Shown here in pieces: positions 44,106 to 52,240 of a stretch of 62,306 nucleotides of DNA. Each line of letters starts with the position of its first letter. Position 1 is the first letter of the stretch. Both the position numbers and the translations under genes were made by a program. The stretch is taken from assembly GCA_029866005.1 (NCBI GenBank), contig JARXAE010000038.1, forward strand, positions 1 to 62,306, in the 5' to 3' direction. This stretch comes from Fimbriimonas sp. GTDB taxonomy: Bacteria; Armatimonadota; Fimbriimonadia; Fimbriimonadales; Fimbriimonadaceae. The notes below the pieces were generated by a model that had not been told where the DNA came from, made no database searches, and was given only the letters and a program-made list of their open reading frames with translations.

Positions 44106-44393
44106 TCCACCGACCCCAACCTCGGCTCCGGAATGAGCGGCGGAACCGTCTACCTCCTTGACCCCACCCCCGAAAGCCTCAACCAAGACTACGTCGGTCT
44201 CAACGAGCCATCAGAAGAAGACAGCCAAAGAATCAAACAACTCCTCGAAACCCACTTCAAGCAAACCGAAAGCGCCGTCGCCGAGAAGCTTCTAGTAAAC
44301 TTCGCCCCGAGCCGTTTCAAAGTTGTGAAGACCAATCTGGTGCCCGAATGGCTCCCAGAATGGTCCCAAGAACCAACCGCTCAAGTTCTCTGA
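44106..44393 (+). pseudogene. Glutamate synthase (GltB) C-terminal remnant
   Basis: An open frame reads LGSGMSGGTVYLLDP and DYVGLNEPSEEDSQRIKQ, then LETHFKQTESAVAEKLL and FAPSRFKVVKTNLVPEW. This is the end of the GXGXG (alpha) domain and the C-terminal tail of glutamate synthase large subunits. About 95 residues remain of a ~1500-residue enzyme, with no start context and no rest of the gene upstream, where the divergent S9 peptidase begins. An ATG at 44133 could still give 86 residues. It is most likely a decayed fragment. Confidence 0.75.
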
Positions 44394-44404
44394 CACTCCC
44401 ACCA

Positions 44405-44433
44405 TTGCATAAGCAAAGCCAATTGGCTATGCT
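44405..44433 (+). promoter_or_regulatory. Sigma70-type promoter of galM
   Basis: TTGCAT (44405-44410) and TATGCT (44428-44433) are separated by exactly 17 bp. The ATG at 44443 follows the -10 by 9 nt without a Shine-Dalgarno, so the mRNA is probably leaderless. Confidence 0.7.
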
Positions 44434-44442
44434 AAGGGTGCA

Positions 44443-45516
44443 ATGGTGCTCACTAGCCTCGCTTTACTTGCCACAATGCAGACAAAATTCGGTGAATTCG
44501 AAGGGAACCCAGTCTCCCTTTACACTCTCAAGAACAAGAACGGAATGGTCGCCAAGATCATGGATTACGGCGCAACCGTCGTCTCCCTCACCGCTCCCGA
44601 CCGCACCGGAAAGCTCGGCGAAGTGACCCTCGGATTCCCCGAATTTGAGGCGTACCCAGAAAAGAGCCCCTACTTCGGCTGCACCGTCGGCCGATTCGGC
44701 AACCGAATCGCGAAAGGGAAGTTCAAAATCGACGGCAAAGAGTATTCGCTCCCCATCAACAACGGGCCCAACTCGCTCCACGGCGGAACCAAGGGCTTCG
44801 ACAAAATGATGTGGAAGGTCCTCCGAAAGCCTACGTCGAAGAACGCCAGCATCGTCTTCCACCTCACCTCGCCCGACGGCGATCAGGGCTACCCCGGCAA
44901 GCTCGAAGTCACGGTGACCTACACGCTCACCGCGAAAAACGAACTCAAAATCGACTACCGAGCAACCACCGACAAGGCAACCCACGTCAACCTGACGAAC
45001 CACACCTACTTCAACCTCGAAGGGCCAAAAGCCAAGGATAACACCGGACACAAGGTGCAAATCCTCAGCGACTACATCACCCCCGTCTCGGCCGAGCTCA
45101 TCCCAACCGGAAAGCTCATGCCCGTCAAAGGAACCGCCTTCGACCTCCGAAAGCCAACCGTCGTCGCCAAAGGCATCGACTCCGACCACGAGCAAATGGT
45201 CTTCGGCGGCGGATACGACCACAACTGGGTCCTGCGCGGCCGCGGACTCCGAAAGGTCGCCGCTGTCCACGAGCCCAAGACCGGTCGCTACATGGAAGTC
45301 ATGACCACCGAGCCCGGAATCCAGTTCTACAGCGGAAACTTCCTCGACGGAACCCTCTCCGGCCACGGCGGAGCAACCTACGTCAAGCGCTTCGGCTTCT
45401 GCCTCGAAACCCAGCACTACCCCGACTCCCCCAACCACGCCAACTTCCCGTCGACGTTGTTGCGACCCGGGAAGACGTATCGAACTACAACCGTCTACAA
45501 GTTCTCGGCTCGTTGA
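44443..45516 (+). CDS. galM: Aldose 1-epimerase
   Basis: 357 residues. Interconverts alpha and beta anomers of aldoses. The substrate-binding GRFGNRIAKGKF, the catalytic His in LTNHTYFNLEG and the catalytic Glu region CLETQHYPDSPNHANFPS are all present. The N-terminus is short and hydrophobic (MVLTSLALLATM), perhaps a weak signal peptide or a start-site artefact; a later start at ATGCAGACAAAA (44476) would give a typical cytosolic form. It stands alone after a good promoter. Confidence 0.93.
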   Translation: MVLTSLALLATMQTKFGEFEGNPVSLYTLKNKNGMVAKIMDYGATVVSLTAPDRTGKLGEVTLGFPEFEAYPEKSPYFGCTVGRFGNRIAKGKFKIDGKEYSLPINNGPNSLHGGTKGFDKMMWKVLRKPTSKNASIVFHLTSPDGDQGYPGKLEVTVTYTLTAKNELKIDYRATTDKATHVNLTNHTYFNLEGPKAKDNTGHKVQILSDYITPVSAELIPTGKLMPVKGTAFDLRKPTVVAKGIDSDHEQMVFGGGYDHNWVLRGRGLRKVAAVHEPKTGRYMEVMTTEPGIQFYSGNFLDGTLSGHGGATYVKRFGFCLETQHYPDSPNHANFPSTLLRPGKTYRTTTVYKFSAR

Positions 45517-45649
45517 CATCCACCGGGTTTTCGCTTACCTTTGAACTTCCGAAATCGAAGCAAGTGCCTCCCCAGCCGAAACTGCGGAGGCCCACCCTAG
45601 TAGACTTAGATTCAACGCTGGGCTAGAGTAAACTTTGTTCTAGGATCAA

Positions 45650-46930
45650 ATGTTGATGGAGACCAATACAGATAAACCTTTCCAGCCAAAGTCTTGGATT
45701 GGACTCTGGATCAAGGTTTTCATCCCGCTCAACATCTTTTTTCGACTTCTCCACGTTGCATTCCCCAACGCCGATATCCCAGAAGGCTGGCCGATCTCCG
45801 AGGGCCGATTCAGCCTCCCAACCGGAACTGGAATACTATTCGCCCTCCTCGCCATCGGCAGCTACTTCGTCTACCGCTCTAAGAAAGGGAGTCTGAAGAC
45901 CTTTGGCCTTCTCGGCGTCCTGGCCCTAGCATTCTTTGGACTAAATTTAGCCCACGGCGTTCGGTCATCGATGGTGGCAGTCAACGCCAGCGACTCCATC
46001 GAGACAGAGTATTACCAAGACGCCGCCCGCTACAGATCGGTCGGAGAGGTGCTCCGAAACTACAACCGTGACCAAACAACTCTCGGGATGCACTCCGCAT
46101 CCCACCCACCGCTTCCTGTAGCGGTTAGCGTTGCTGCCAAACAACTTTTTGGTGATCAGCCCGAAGTCATTGCGATCGTCCTCGGAACGATCATCTTTGC
46201 CTGCTATTTCCTTCTTCTTTCCGAGGCATCAGACTCAAGTCGGTTCCTACTCTCAACGTGGCTCGCGCTGTTGACGTACTCTATGTTCACCTTCGATGGG
46301 ATCATTGCATTAATCACGCTGGTTATTGCAAAAGGCCTGATGGACAAAAGATATTGGGTGCTCGCGTTTATTCCGGTCGGACTGATGTTCAATTTTGGAT
46401 TCATCATCCCAGTCCTCGGGTTGTTGACTTGGCAAGCCGTTGCTCGAAAGAACTTACTCACCGCCATAATTGCCGCTGTTTGGACAGCGGCTTTTCTGAT
46501 TCTTATCAACTTCGGCACCGGATACAATTTCTGGGAAGGTTTCCGCACCGCAAGCCGGATCGAGAATGCCGACGGCTTTCGGCTCTTTGTCGACCCCATT
46601 TCATTCATCTGCACTCGCTTAGAAAACGTCGCCGAAATACTTTGGTTCGGGGGTCCCGTGGGTCTCTGGTTAGTCAGCACAATCCGTCATTGGCCAGCTG
46701 AAAATCGAAAGCTGATCACCATTGTTTTTTCCATCATGATGCTCGCCTTCTTGACCGGTGCATATCACACCGGAGAGACCGCCCGAGCATGCTTGTTCGT
46801 AATCCCAATCTTCAGCCTCGCAGCTCTAGAATGGATCAAAAAACTACCTGAGGAAAACATTCGCCAAGCGGCTCAAACGCAACTCGGTTTCGCGGTGCTG
46901 GTTGGAGTGTTAATGAATTTCTTCTGGTAA
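45650..46930 (+). CDS. Multipass membrane protein, glycosyltransferase-like (GT-C)
   Basis: 426 residues with about ten membrane helices. Residues ~75-145 form an extracytoplasmic loop containing HSASHPPLPVAVS, which resembles the loop of GT-C (PMT/ArnT-like) glycosyltransferases, and HTGETARACLF near the C-terminus resembles the last conserved loop of that group. It might transfer a lipid-linked sugar at the outer face of the inner membrane. No polysaccharide gene is adjacent. The start is ATG 45650, or 45656 six nt later. Confidence 0.65.
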   Translation: MLMETNTDKPFQPKSWIGLWIKVFIPLNIFFRLLHVAFPNADIPEGWPISEGRFSLPTGTGILFALLAIGSYFVYRSKKGSLKTFGLLGVLALAFFGLNLAHGVRSSMVAVNASDSIETEYYQDAARYRSVGEVLRNYNRDQTTLGMHSASHPPLPVAVSVAAKQLFGDQPEVIAIVLGTIIFACYFLLLSEASDSSRFLLSTWLALLTYSMFTFDGIIALITLVIAKGLMDKRYWVLAFIPVGLMFNFGFIIPVLGLLTWQAVARKNLLTAIIAAVWTAAFLILINFGTGYNFWEGFRTASRIENADGFRLFVDPISFICTRLENVAEILWFGGPVGLWLVSTIRHWPAENRKLITIVFSIMMLAFLTGAYHTGETARACLFVIPIFSLAALEWIKKLPEENIRQAAQTQLGFAVLVGVLMNFFW

Positions 46931-47252
46931 GCGACAACTTGCTGACAAGGCCGGGCTACCAAAAGGAGTTGCGTTGGAACTGCTCGTCAAGGTGAATCCA
47001 AATCGGGCGTACTTTATGCCCTGTGGCGCACTACCCAATCGGGCTAGCTTTCTTGCGGAGCACTAAGATCAGAGTTTATTGACTTTGAATATGTAGCGAC
47101 GAGCCATCGTTGGATTATCGATCTGCGGGAAACTGGTTACAACTCTGGTTTTGATGCCTCGGGATCCTCGATCCCGCAGGCTAAAACTGTGAACCAACTT
47201 CAAAACCGCCGAGCCTAGAAAACTCGACTGAGTAATGCCCTGAAGTCCGCTC
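46931..47252. other. Gene-poor stretch with fragments of possible coding
   Basis: No complete gene is seen in 322 bp. On the plus strand a frame from about 46935 to 47065 reads RQLADKAGLPKGVALELL to RASFLAEH and stop without a good start. On the minus strand the end of a frame reads VVTSFPQIDNPTMARRYIFK near 47069-47130. Either may be a relic. CGGGATC-CTC-GATCCCG at 47160-47176 is a 7-bp hairpin. Confidence 0.3.
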
Positions 47253-48392
47253 CTACTGCCGAAGCGCGTGCGCCCCGACTGCAGCTGCAGGACTCCCCGA
47301 CTTAACTCGCAAATCGCCCGCGCCGGCATCAATGAATCCCGGATCCGCGCCATAAATCCCACCAACCTCAGCCACCGGAAGGCTGGGTTTGCTTGCCCTC
47401 GCCGAGGTGGCGTTGAACCAGAAGTTCCGGGCGAAATTGAATGTCTCTGGTGAAGTTCGCGCCCCAACGTTGACCCCACCGCTCACCCAGTTCTCCGACT
47501 TAAAAACGATCAAGTTGTCCGCGAATACCCCGCGCCGCGAAGGAACAAACCCCGCGACGGTCGTCTCCTGCAGGATTCGAAGTGCCCAGCGTTCCGGCTT
47601 GTAAATGGTGTTGAATGACACTTCCGCACCGTCGACGCCAACAAACGCGAAGGGTGCCGCGCCTCCGATGAAAGTACACCCGCGGACCCGAATATCCTTC
47701 GCCTCATAACGCGATCCAGAAGGAATTGATTCCAGTGCCGGACGGAAGAACTGAAGCCCGGTGCTGCCGCCAATGTTTACTCCACGCTGACCATAAGCCT
47801 CAAATCGACTCTTCTCGATCAAAACCGCGCTCGTCCCACCTTTCGCCTGAATTCCGCTGTCTCCCCCTTGCCGAAGCGAGCACCCAGAAATCTTCCCCCG
47901 ATGGCAGCCCACCATATCGATCCCCGATCCGCCCCAATCCTCAATCGTGCAATCCGCGATCTCAAAGTCATCGAGGCCAGATAACTTGATGCCGTCGTGA
48001 TTTCCCTTGGGCAAGTGCCGAACTTGAATCTTGCTCACACGAACGTGATGCGATGCCGTCCCAGTCGTCCCACCGTCGTCAATGTTCAGTCCGTTCGTCG
48101 TTGCATTCTCAATGACCAGATCAGAGATTTGAATGTGGCTGATCTTTGAGAACTGCAAACCGCTCGTAAACGTGGGTGGCTTCTTCGGGTCTTGCGCCGT
48201 GATGATGATTGGGCGTTCAGACGTCCCGTGCAGATTCGAAGCAAACACCCCCCGGTAACTTCCCGGAGCAATCTTGATAACCGATCCCGGCCCCGCCTTC
48301 GAAAGCGCGCCCATCGGCTGTGCCGAATCGCCGACCACGACCGGCGACGTTTGATTCAGAAGCATGGCCAAGTTTGCAAGTATCGAGAGCAT
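47253..48392 (-). CDS. Secreted right-handed parallel beta-helix protein
   Basis: 379 residues. A hydrophobic N-terminus (MLSILANLAMLL) suggests export. Then follow repeating beta-helix coils (ISHIQISDLVIENATTNGL, DFEIADCTIEDWGGSGID, KISGCSLRQGGDSGIQ) as in pectate-lyase-like and NosD-like proteins. GSVIKIAPGSYRG is a common first coil. It probably binds or cleaves a polysaccharide, but no catalytic set can be assigned. A -10-like TATGGT is 8 nt before the ATG. Confidence 0.85.
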   Translation of the reverse strand: MLSILANLAMLLNQTSPVVVGDSAQPMGALSKAGPGSVIKIAPGSYRGVFASNLHGTSERPIIITAQDPKKPPTFTSGLQFSKISHIQISDLVIENATTNGLNIDDGGTTGTASHHVRVSKIQVRHLPKGNHDGIKLSGLDDFEIADCTIEDWGGSGIDMVGCHRGKISGCSLRQGGDSGIQAKGGTSAVLIEKSRFEAYGQRGVNIGGSTGLQFFRPALESIPSGSRYEAKDIRVRGCTFIGGAAPFAFVGVDGAEVSFNTIYKPERWALRILQETTVAGFVPSRRGVFADNLIVFKSENWVSGGVNVGARTSPETFNFARNFWFNATSARASKPSLPVAEVGGIYGADPGFIDAGAGDLRVKSGSPAAAVGAHALRQ

Positions 48393-48984
48393 CTATGACG
48401 ACCATACCCTTGCAGCAAGCAACATCTCCACTCACCCATCAAGCCAAAACAAACCCCGCCCTGCGCATATTCCACCGAGCGTAGCGAGCCCAAACTCTCA
48501 AACAAGCCACTCACCTCAAAATGCCACCCATCCGGGGTGGAGGGTGGGAAGAGGCGCCATCAAAAGATCGCTTAAAGCTCAAGCGGAGGTTGACAAACCC
48601 CCAACTTCTTCGCCTAGTAAGTGATGATTCAATCGCACCTCAAAATCAAATTCCCGCAGTTACAGTCGTACTGTCGAATCTGCGCCCATTTGCGCCCAAT
48701 GTTTGCCAAAAACCGGACTCATCTTGAACCTAATGCGCCCATCAATCTCTACACACGCACTCTCACCGCAGCCTGCCCCTTACTGCCCCACAAAAAGCAA
48801 AATCCGAGAACATTTGAACCTAAACTGCCCCTCAAACTCTACACGCGTTGTCCCTACCTGTCCCCACCAAATCTTGGAAAGTCAGACGGTATCGAACCTG
48901 ATTCCCCATCTAATATCGTCGCAGTTCTCTTCATACCGCGAATAGAAACTGAGAACCGAGAACCGAAAACTGTAAACTGTGCGG
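48393..48984. repeat. Gene-free region with degenerate tandem repeats
   Basis: 592 bp without a convincing gene. From about 48655 to 48920 a unit of roughly 80-90 bp occurs about three times: each copy has GCCC-rich segments, then a G/TCAAA-type stretch, then GAACCTRA followed by a CCCC..TCAA motif (GAACCT at 48726, GAACC at 48816, GAACCT at 48894). From about 48946 a short G/A-rich repeat of GAGAACC and AAACTG units runs to the start of the next gene and supplies its -10-like TAAACT. Confidence 0.5.
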
Positions 48985-50703
48985 ATGCCCCTGATTCCCG
49001 TCGCACTCCTGCTCGCCCTCCAGGGTGGTCGATTTCAGCCCGCAAACCCCCTCCCCGGTCTTCCGCCGGTCTTCCTCGATAAACTTCTCGACTACAAAGG
49101 ACCGACCAAGCAAGTCTGCGAAAAAGCTGGCCTCGAAGGAAGAATCCTCTGGATCGACGCCACCGCGAACATCGAGCGATACAACACTGAAGAGAAGATC
49201 ATTGCCCTCTTCGCCCGAGTTGCCAAATCAGGTTTCAATACCGTCGTCTTCGACGTCAAGCCCCTCTCCTCCGAGATGGTCTACCCCAGCGCATTCGCGC
49301 CAAAACTGAAAGAGTGGCGAGGCAAAGAACTAGGCGACTTCGACCCAATGCCCGCGGTCAGCCGCGAAGCCCGCAAGAATGGCCTCATGCTCTTCGTCAG
49401 CATGAACGCTTTCTGCGAAGGTCACCGCCTCCTCAACCGAGGCCCGGGCTTCGACCGCCCCGAAGAAACCAGCGTCGTCTACGAAGCGGCGCCAACCGTG
49501 AGAATCGGCGACAAGTCGTTCCCATTCTCCACCAGCGGAGAAATTGACAAAGTCACCATCGCGGCCACCCCGCCACCCGTCCCGCAAGACGACATGCCAA
49601 GCAAATCCGTCGTCTGCAATAAATTCGGCGTCGTGGTCGATGCAACAACGCCGCCAAAAGGCGGCTTCACCGTCACCGCCATTGGCGTCCCTGCCGGCGT
49701 GCTTGCCGTCTACGGACAGCCCGGAGCAAAGATCATCCTCGAGTCCGAACCGAGCTTTGTCCGCCTCACCGACTCCGCCGATAAGCAGTACCCGCTGATG
49801 ACCAACCCGAACAACCGGACCGTTCAGGAGCGAATCAAGAACTTATGTAAGGAGGTCGTCACCAAGTACGACATCGACGGCGTCATCTTCGACGATCGAC
49901 TCCGCTACACCGGCCTCAACGGCGACTTCTCACCCGTCACCCAAACCCTCTTCGAGCGGAAAGTCGGTAAGAAACTCGTCTGGCCCGACGACGTCTTTAA
50001 GTTCACCTACACCTACAAAGATGGCCTCGTCCGAGGAATGAAGCCCGGCCCCTACTACGAGCAGTGGCTCGCCTGGCGCGCAAACGTCCTGAAGCAATTC
50101 ACCATCGACATCCGATCTGAAATCCGTAAGCTCAAACCCACCGCCAAGCTCGGCGTCTACGCCGGCTCCTGGTACGGCGACTACCAGCACTACGGCAACA
50201 ACTGGGCGGCTCCCGCAACGGAGGCCGGCTTCTGGTTCATGACCCCGGAATACCGCAAAACCGGCTTTGCTCCCGAGCTCGACTTCCTGGTCACCGGTTG
50301 CTACTATCCAACCGGCCCCATCTTCGATGCGCTACAAGAGGGTCGTGGGGTTGGTGTCACCGTCGAATCCGCCGGAAATCTCAGCTACCGAGCCGCACAT
50401 GACGAGACCTTTGTTTACGCCGGCCTTAGCCTCGCCGACTTCAAAGATAACCCCGATGGACTCGGCAAAGCCCTGCAGTCCGCCGTCGCCACGACCAACG
50501 GAGTCATGGTCTTCGATCTCTCTCACGACATCGAACCAATGTGGAGCGTCTTCGAGAAAGCATTCTCGGTGAAGAAAAAGTCCCCCCAAATCTCCGACGC
50601 CTACTTGGCGGAAGCCAGGAGGAGAAGAGTAATCCTGGAGAAGCGTGGCCAGAAAGAACCGCCAATCATCATCAGCGGCGGCGCGTCCGGAGTGGGATTC
50701 TAA
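48985..50703 (+). CDS. GHL10/DUF4015-like putative glycoside hydrolase
   Basis: 572 residues from ATG 48985, favoured because TAAACT lies 6 nt upstream; GTG 48979 is an alternative. A signal peptide (PLIPVALLLALQGG) is followed by a TIM-barrel-like domain: WIDATANIERYNTEEKI, GFNTVVFDVKPLSSE, and later DIDGVIFDDRLRY, where the acidic residues are likely catalytic or substrate-binding. This is the pattern of the GHL10 (YngK-like) group, predicted to act on cell-wall or other polysaccharides. An inserted beta-rich segment lies at ~165-260. Confidence 0.75.
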   Translation: MPLIPVALLLALQGGRFQPANPLPGLPPVFLDKLLDYKGPTKQVCEKAGLEGRILWIDATANIERYNTEEKIIALFARVAKSGFNTVVFDVKPLSSEMVYPSAFAPKLKEWRGKELGDFDPMPAVSREARKNGLMLFVSMNAFCEGHRLLNRGPGFDRPEETSVVYEAAPTVRIGDKSFPFSTSGEIDKVTIAATPPPVPQDDMPSKSVVCNKFGVVVDATTPPKGGFTVTAIGVPAGVLAVYGQPGAKIILESEPSFVRLTDSADKQYPLMTNPNNRTVQERIKNLCKEVVTKYDIDGVIFDDRLRYTGLNGDFSPVTQTLFERKVGKKLVWPDDVFKFTYTYKDGLVRGMKPGPYYEQWLAWRANVLKQFTIDIRSEIRKLKPTAKLGVYAGSWYGDYQHYGNNWAAPATEAGFWFMTPEYRKTGFAPELDFLVTGCYYPTGPIFDALQEGRGVGVTVESAGNLSYRAAHDETFVYAGLSLADFKDNPDGLGKALQSAVATTNGVMVFDLSHDIEPMWSVFEKAFSVKKKSPQISDAYLAEARRRRVILEKRGQKEPPIIISGGASGVGF

Positions 50704-50740
50704 ACCTAACTGGTCAAAAGGGCGTAACATAGAAGTGACA

Positions 50741-52237
50741 ATGAAAAAGTCGTCTCGGTTGGTTTTCGCGGTTCCGGTTTTGGTGGCAGTTTCTGTCGCC
50801 CAGAACCCAGAAGATGTCTACAAGCAGCTCCAAAAAGAGACGTTCTTCGTCAGCCCCAAGTTCAAGGGGAGGATCGATCCAAGTCGGATTCGAGTCACTG
50901 CCGACCAGGTCAAGCCCTACGATCTCAAGGTCCTCGTTGTTCCGGCGCTCGGCTCTAAGTGGGTCAAGAACGGCAAAGAGAATCGAGGCGGGTTCTCGGA
51001 ATACGTCGCCGGAAAGATTGGCCAAGGTCAAGACGACATCACCATCGTGTTGACCAACAAGGGAATCGCCACTTACGTCGCCAAGCTCAACGCGGCTCAG
51101 CTTTCAGCAATTGACGGCAAGGCCGTTTCTGCCGCCCGAAGCGGTGGTGCCGATGCCGCGATTCTCACTGCCGCAACCGAGGCGAAGGCCACACTTCAAA
51201 CCGTCGGCCAAACTCGGAATGAGGTTGGCTATGTCCCACCGGTCCGTTCCACTCCTGCTGAATCTTCGAGTTGGGGAATTCTCGGGCTTCTCGCATGCCT
51301 AGCCGTTCCTGCTGCACTGATCGGAGGAATCGTTCTGTTAGTCAGGAAGGCCGGTCTCAAGCAGGCTCAAACCCAAGCTGAAGCTATCAAGAACCAAGGT
51401 ACTGAAGCCCTCGCCTACCTCGACAGTTATGATGGATTGATAGACGACCCGACCGACGCCTCGGCCGTCCGCCAGTACCGCGACCGAATGGCGCAGAACT
51501 ACGACGAAGGTCTAACTATGATCAGTCGCGCCAAGTCGAAGCAGGAATACGAGAACGCACGACGCCAGCTCGCGCTTGTGCTTCAGGACTTCGAAAGTGC
51601 AAAGCAGCACATCGACCACTCGACGGGTGGTACCGGAATGGCGTTCACCATCCCGCCAATCGTTGACACCCAGCGCGCCCCGATGTTCGAGCCAGTGCAA
51701 GGAGTCTCGTACTTCTCGTCGGAGCCTTCGGATCGACTCGTTCCTGTTGAAATGAACTTCGGCGGTCAGCGCCGAACCGTCATGGTTACCCCTTACGAGC
51801 GTGACCAAATGATGAACGGACAGATGCCGGAGATGCGCGGTATGAACCAGAACGGACGCTTTACGCCCTGGTATGGAGTGCAGGGCTACAACCCGCACAA
51901 CGACTTCAGATCAAGTGACTTCTTGTGGAACATGATGGCCATCAGCGCAGTCTCCAGCATGTTCCAGCCGCATTACGGCTACGGGTACGGCGGCGGCCTT
52001 TTTGGCGGTGGCGGACACTATAGCCACGGCGGCGACACCACAATCATCAACAACTACGGCTCAGACTATAGCTCCGGTGGCGATTACTCGTCGGGTGGAG
52101 ACTTTGACTTTGGCGGGTCGTCCGGTGGCAGCGACTACAGTTCCGGTGGTGACTTCGACTTCGGCGGCGGCGGAGACTCCGGCGGTTTCGACTTCGGTGG
52201 TGGCGACTCGGGCGGCGGCGGCGGCGGAGACTTTTAG
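50741..52237 (+). CDS. Membrane protein with exported N-domain and Gly/Asp/Phe-rich tail
   Basis: 498 residues from ATG 50741, with a -10-like TAACAT 10 nt upstream. Signal peptide to about residue 20, then an extracytoplasmic domain (about 22-150) that recalls TPM domains in order of elements (LKVLVVPALG, DDITIVLTNKG) but without clear motifs. One membrane helix at ~178-201 and a cytosolic helical region (~205-310) follow. The C-terminal ~110 residues are low-complexity repeats of SSGGD, FDFGG and GGGGG, as in TPM-type proteins ending in GGGGSW. Function unknown. Confidence 0.75.
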   Translation: MKKSSRLVFAVPVLVAVSVAQNPEDVYKQLQKETFFVSPKFKGRIDPSRIRVTADQVKPYDLKVLVVPALGSKWVKNGKENRGGFSEYVAGKIGQGQDDITIVLTNKGIATYVAKLNAAQLSAIDGKAVSAARSGGADAAILTAATEAKATLQTVGQTRNEVGYVPPVRSTPAESSSWGILGLLACLAVPAALIGGIVLLVRKAGLKQAQTQAEAIKNQGTEALAYLDSYDGLIDDPTDASAVRQYRDRMAQNYDEGLTMISRAKSKQEYENARRQLALVLQDFESAKQHIDHSTGGTGMAFTIPPIVDTQRAPMFEPVQGVSYFSSEPSDRLVPVEMNFGGQRRTVMVTPYERDQMMNGQMPEMRGMNQNGRFTPWYGVQGYNPHNDFRSSDFLWNMMAISAVSSMFQPHYGYGYGGGLFGGGGHYSHGGDTTIINNYGSDYSSGGDYSSGGDFDFGGSSGGSDYSSGGDFDFGGGGDSGGFDFGGGDSGGGGGGDF

Positions 52238-52240
52238 TCT

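Noticed and set aside
44464-45519. 351-codon minus-strand frame opposite galM
   Set aside because: It is antisense to a complete aldose 1-epimerase and has no recognisable domain.
48621-49082. Open frame of 153 codons in the repeat region
   Set aside because: It runs through degenerate DNA repeats and into the GHL10-like gene in another frame, has odd composition and no domain.
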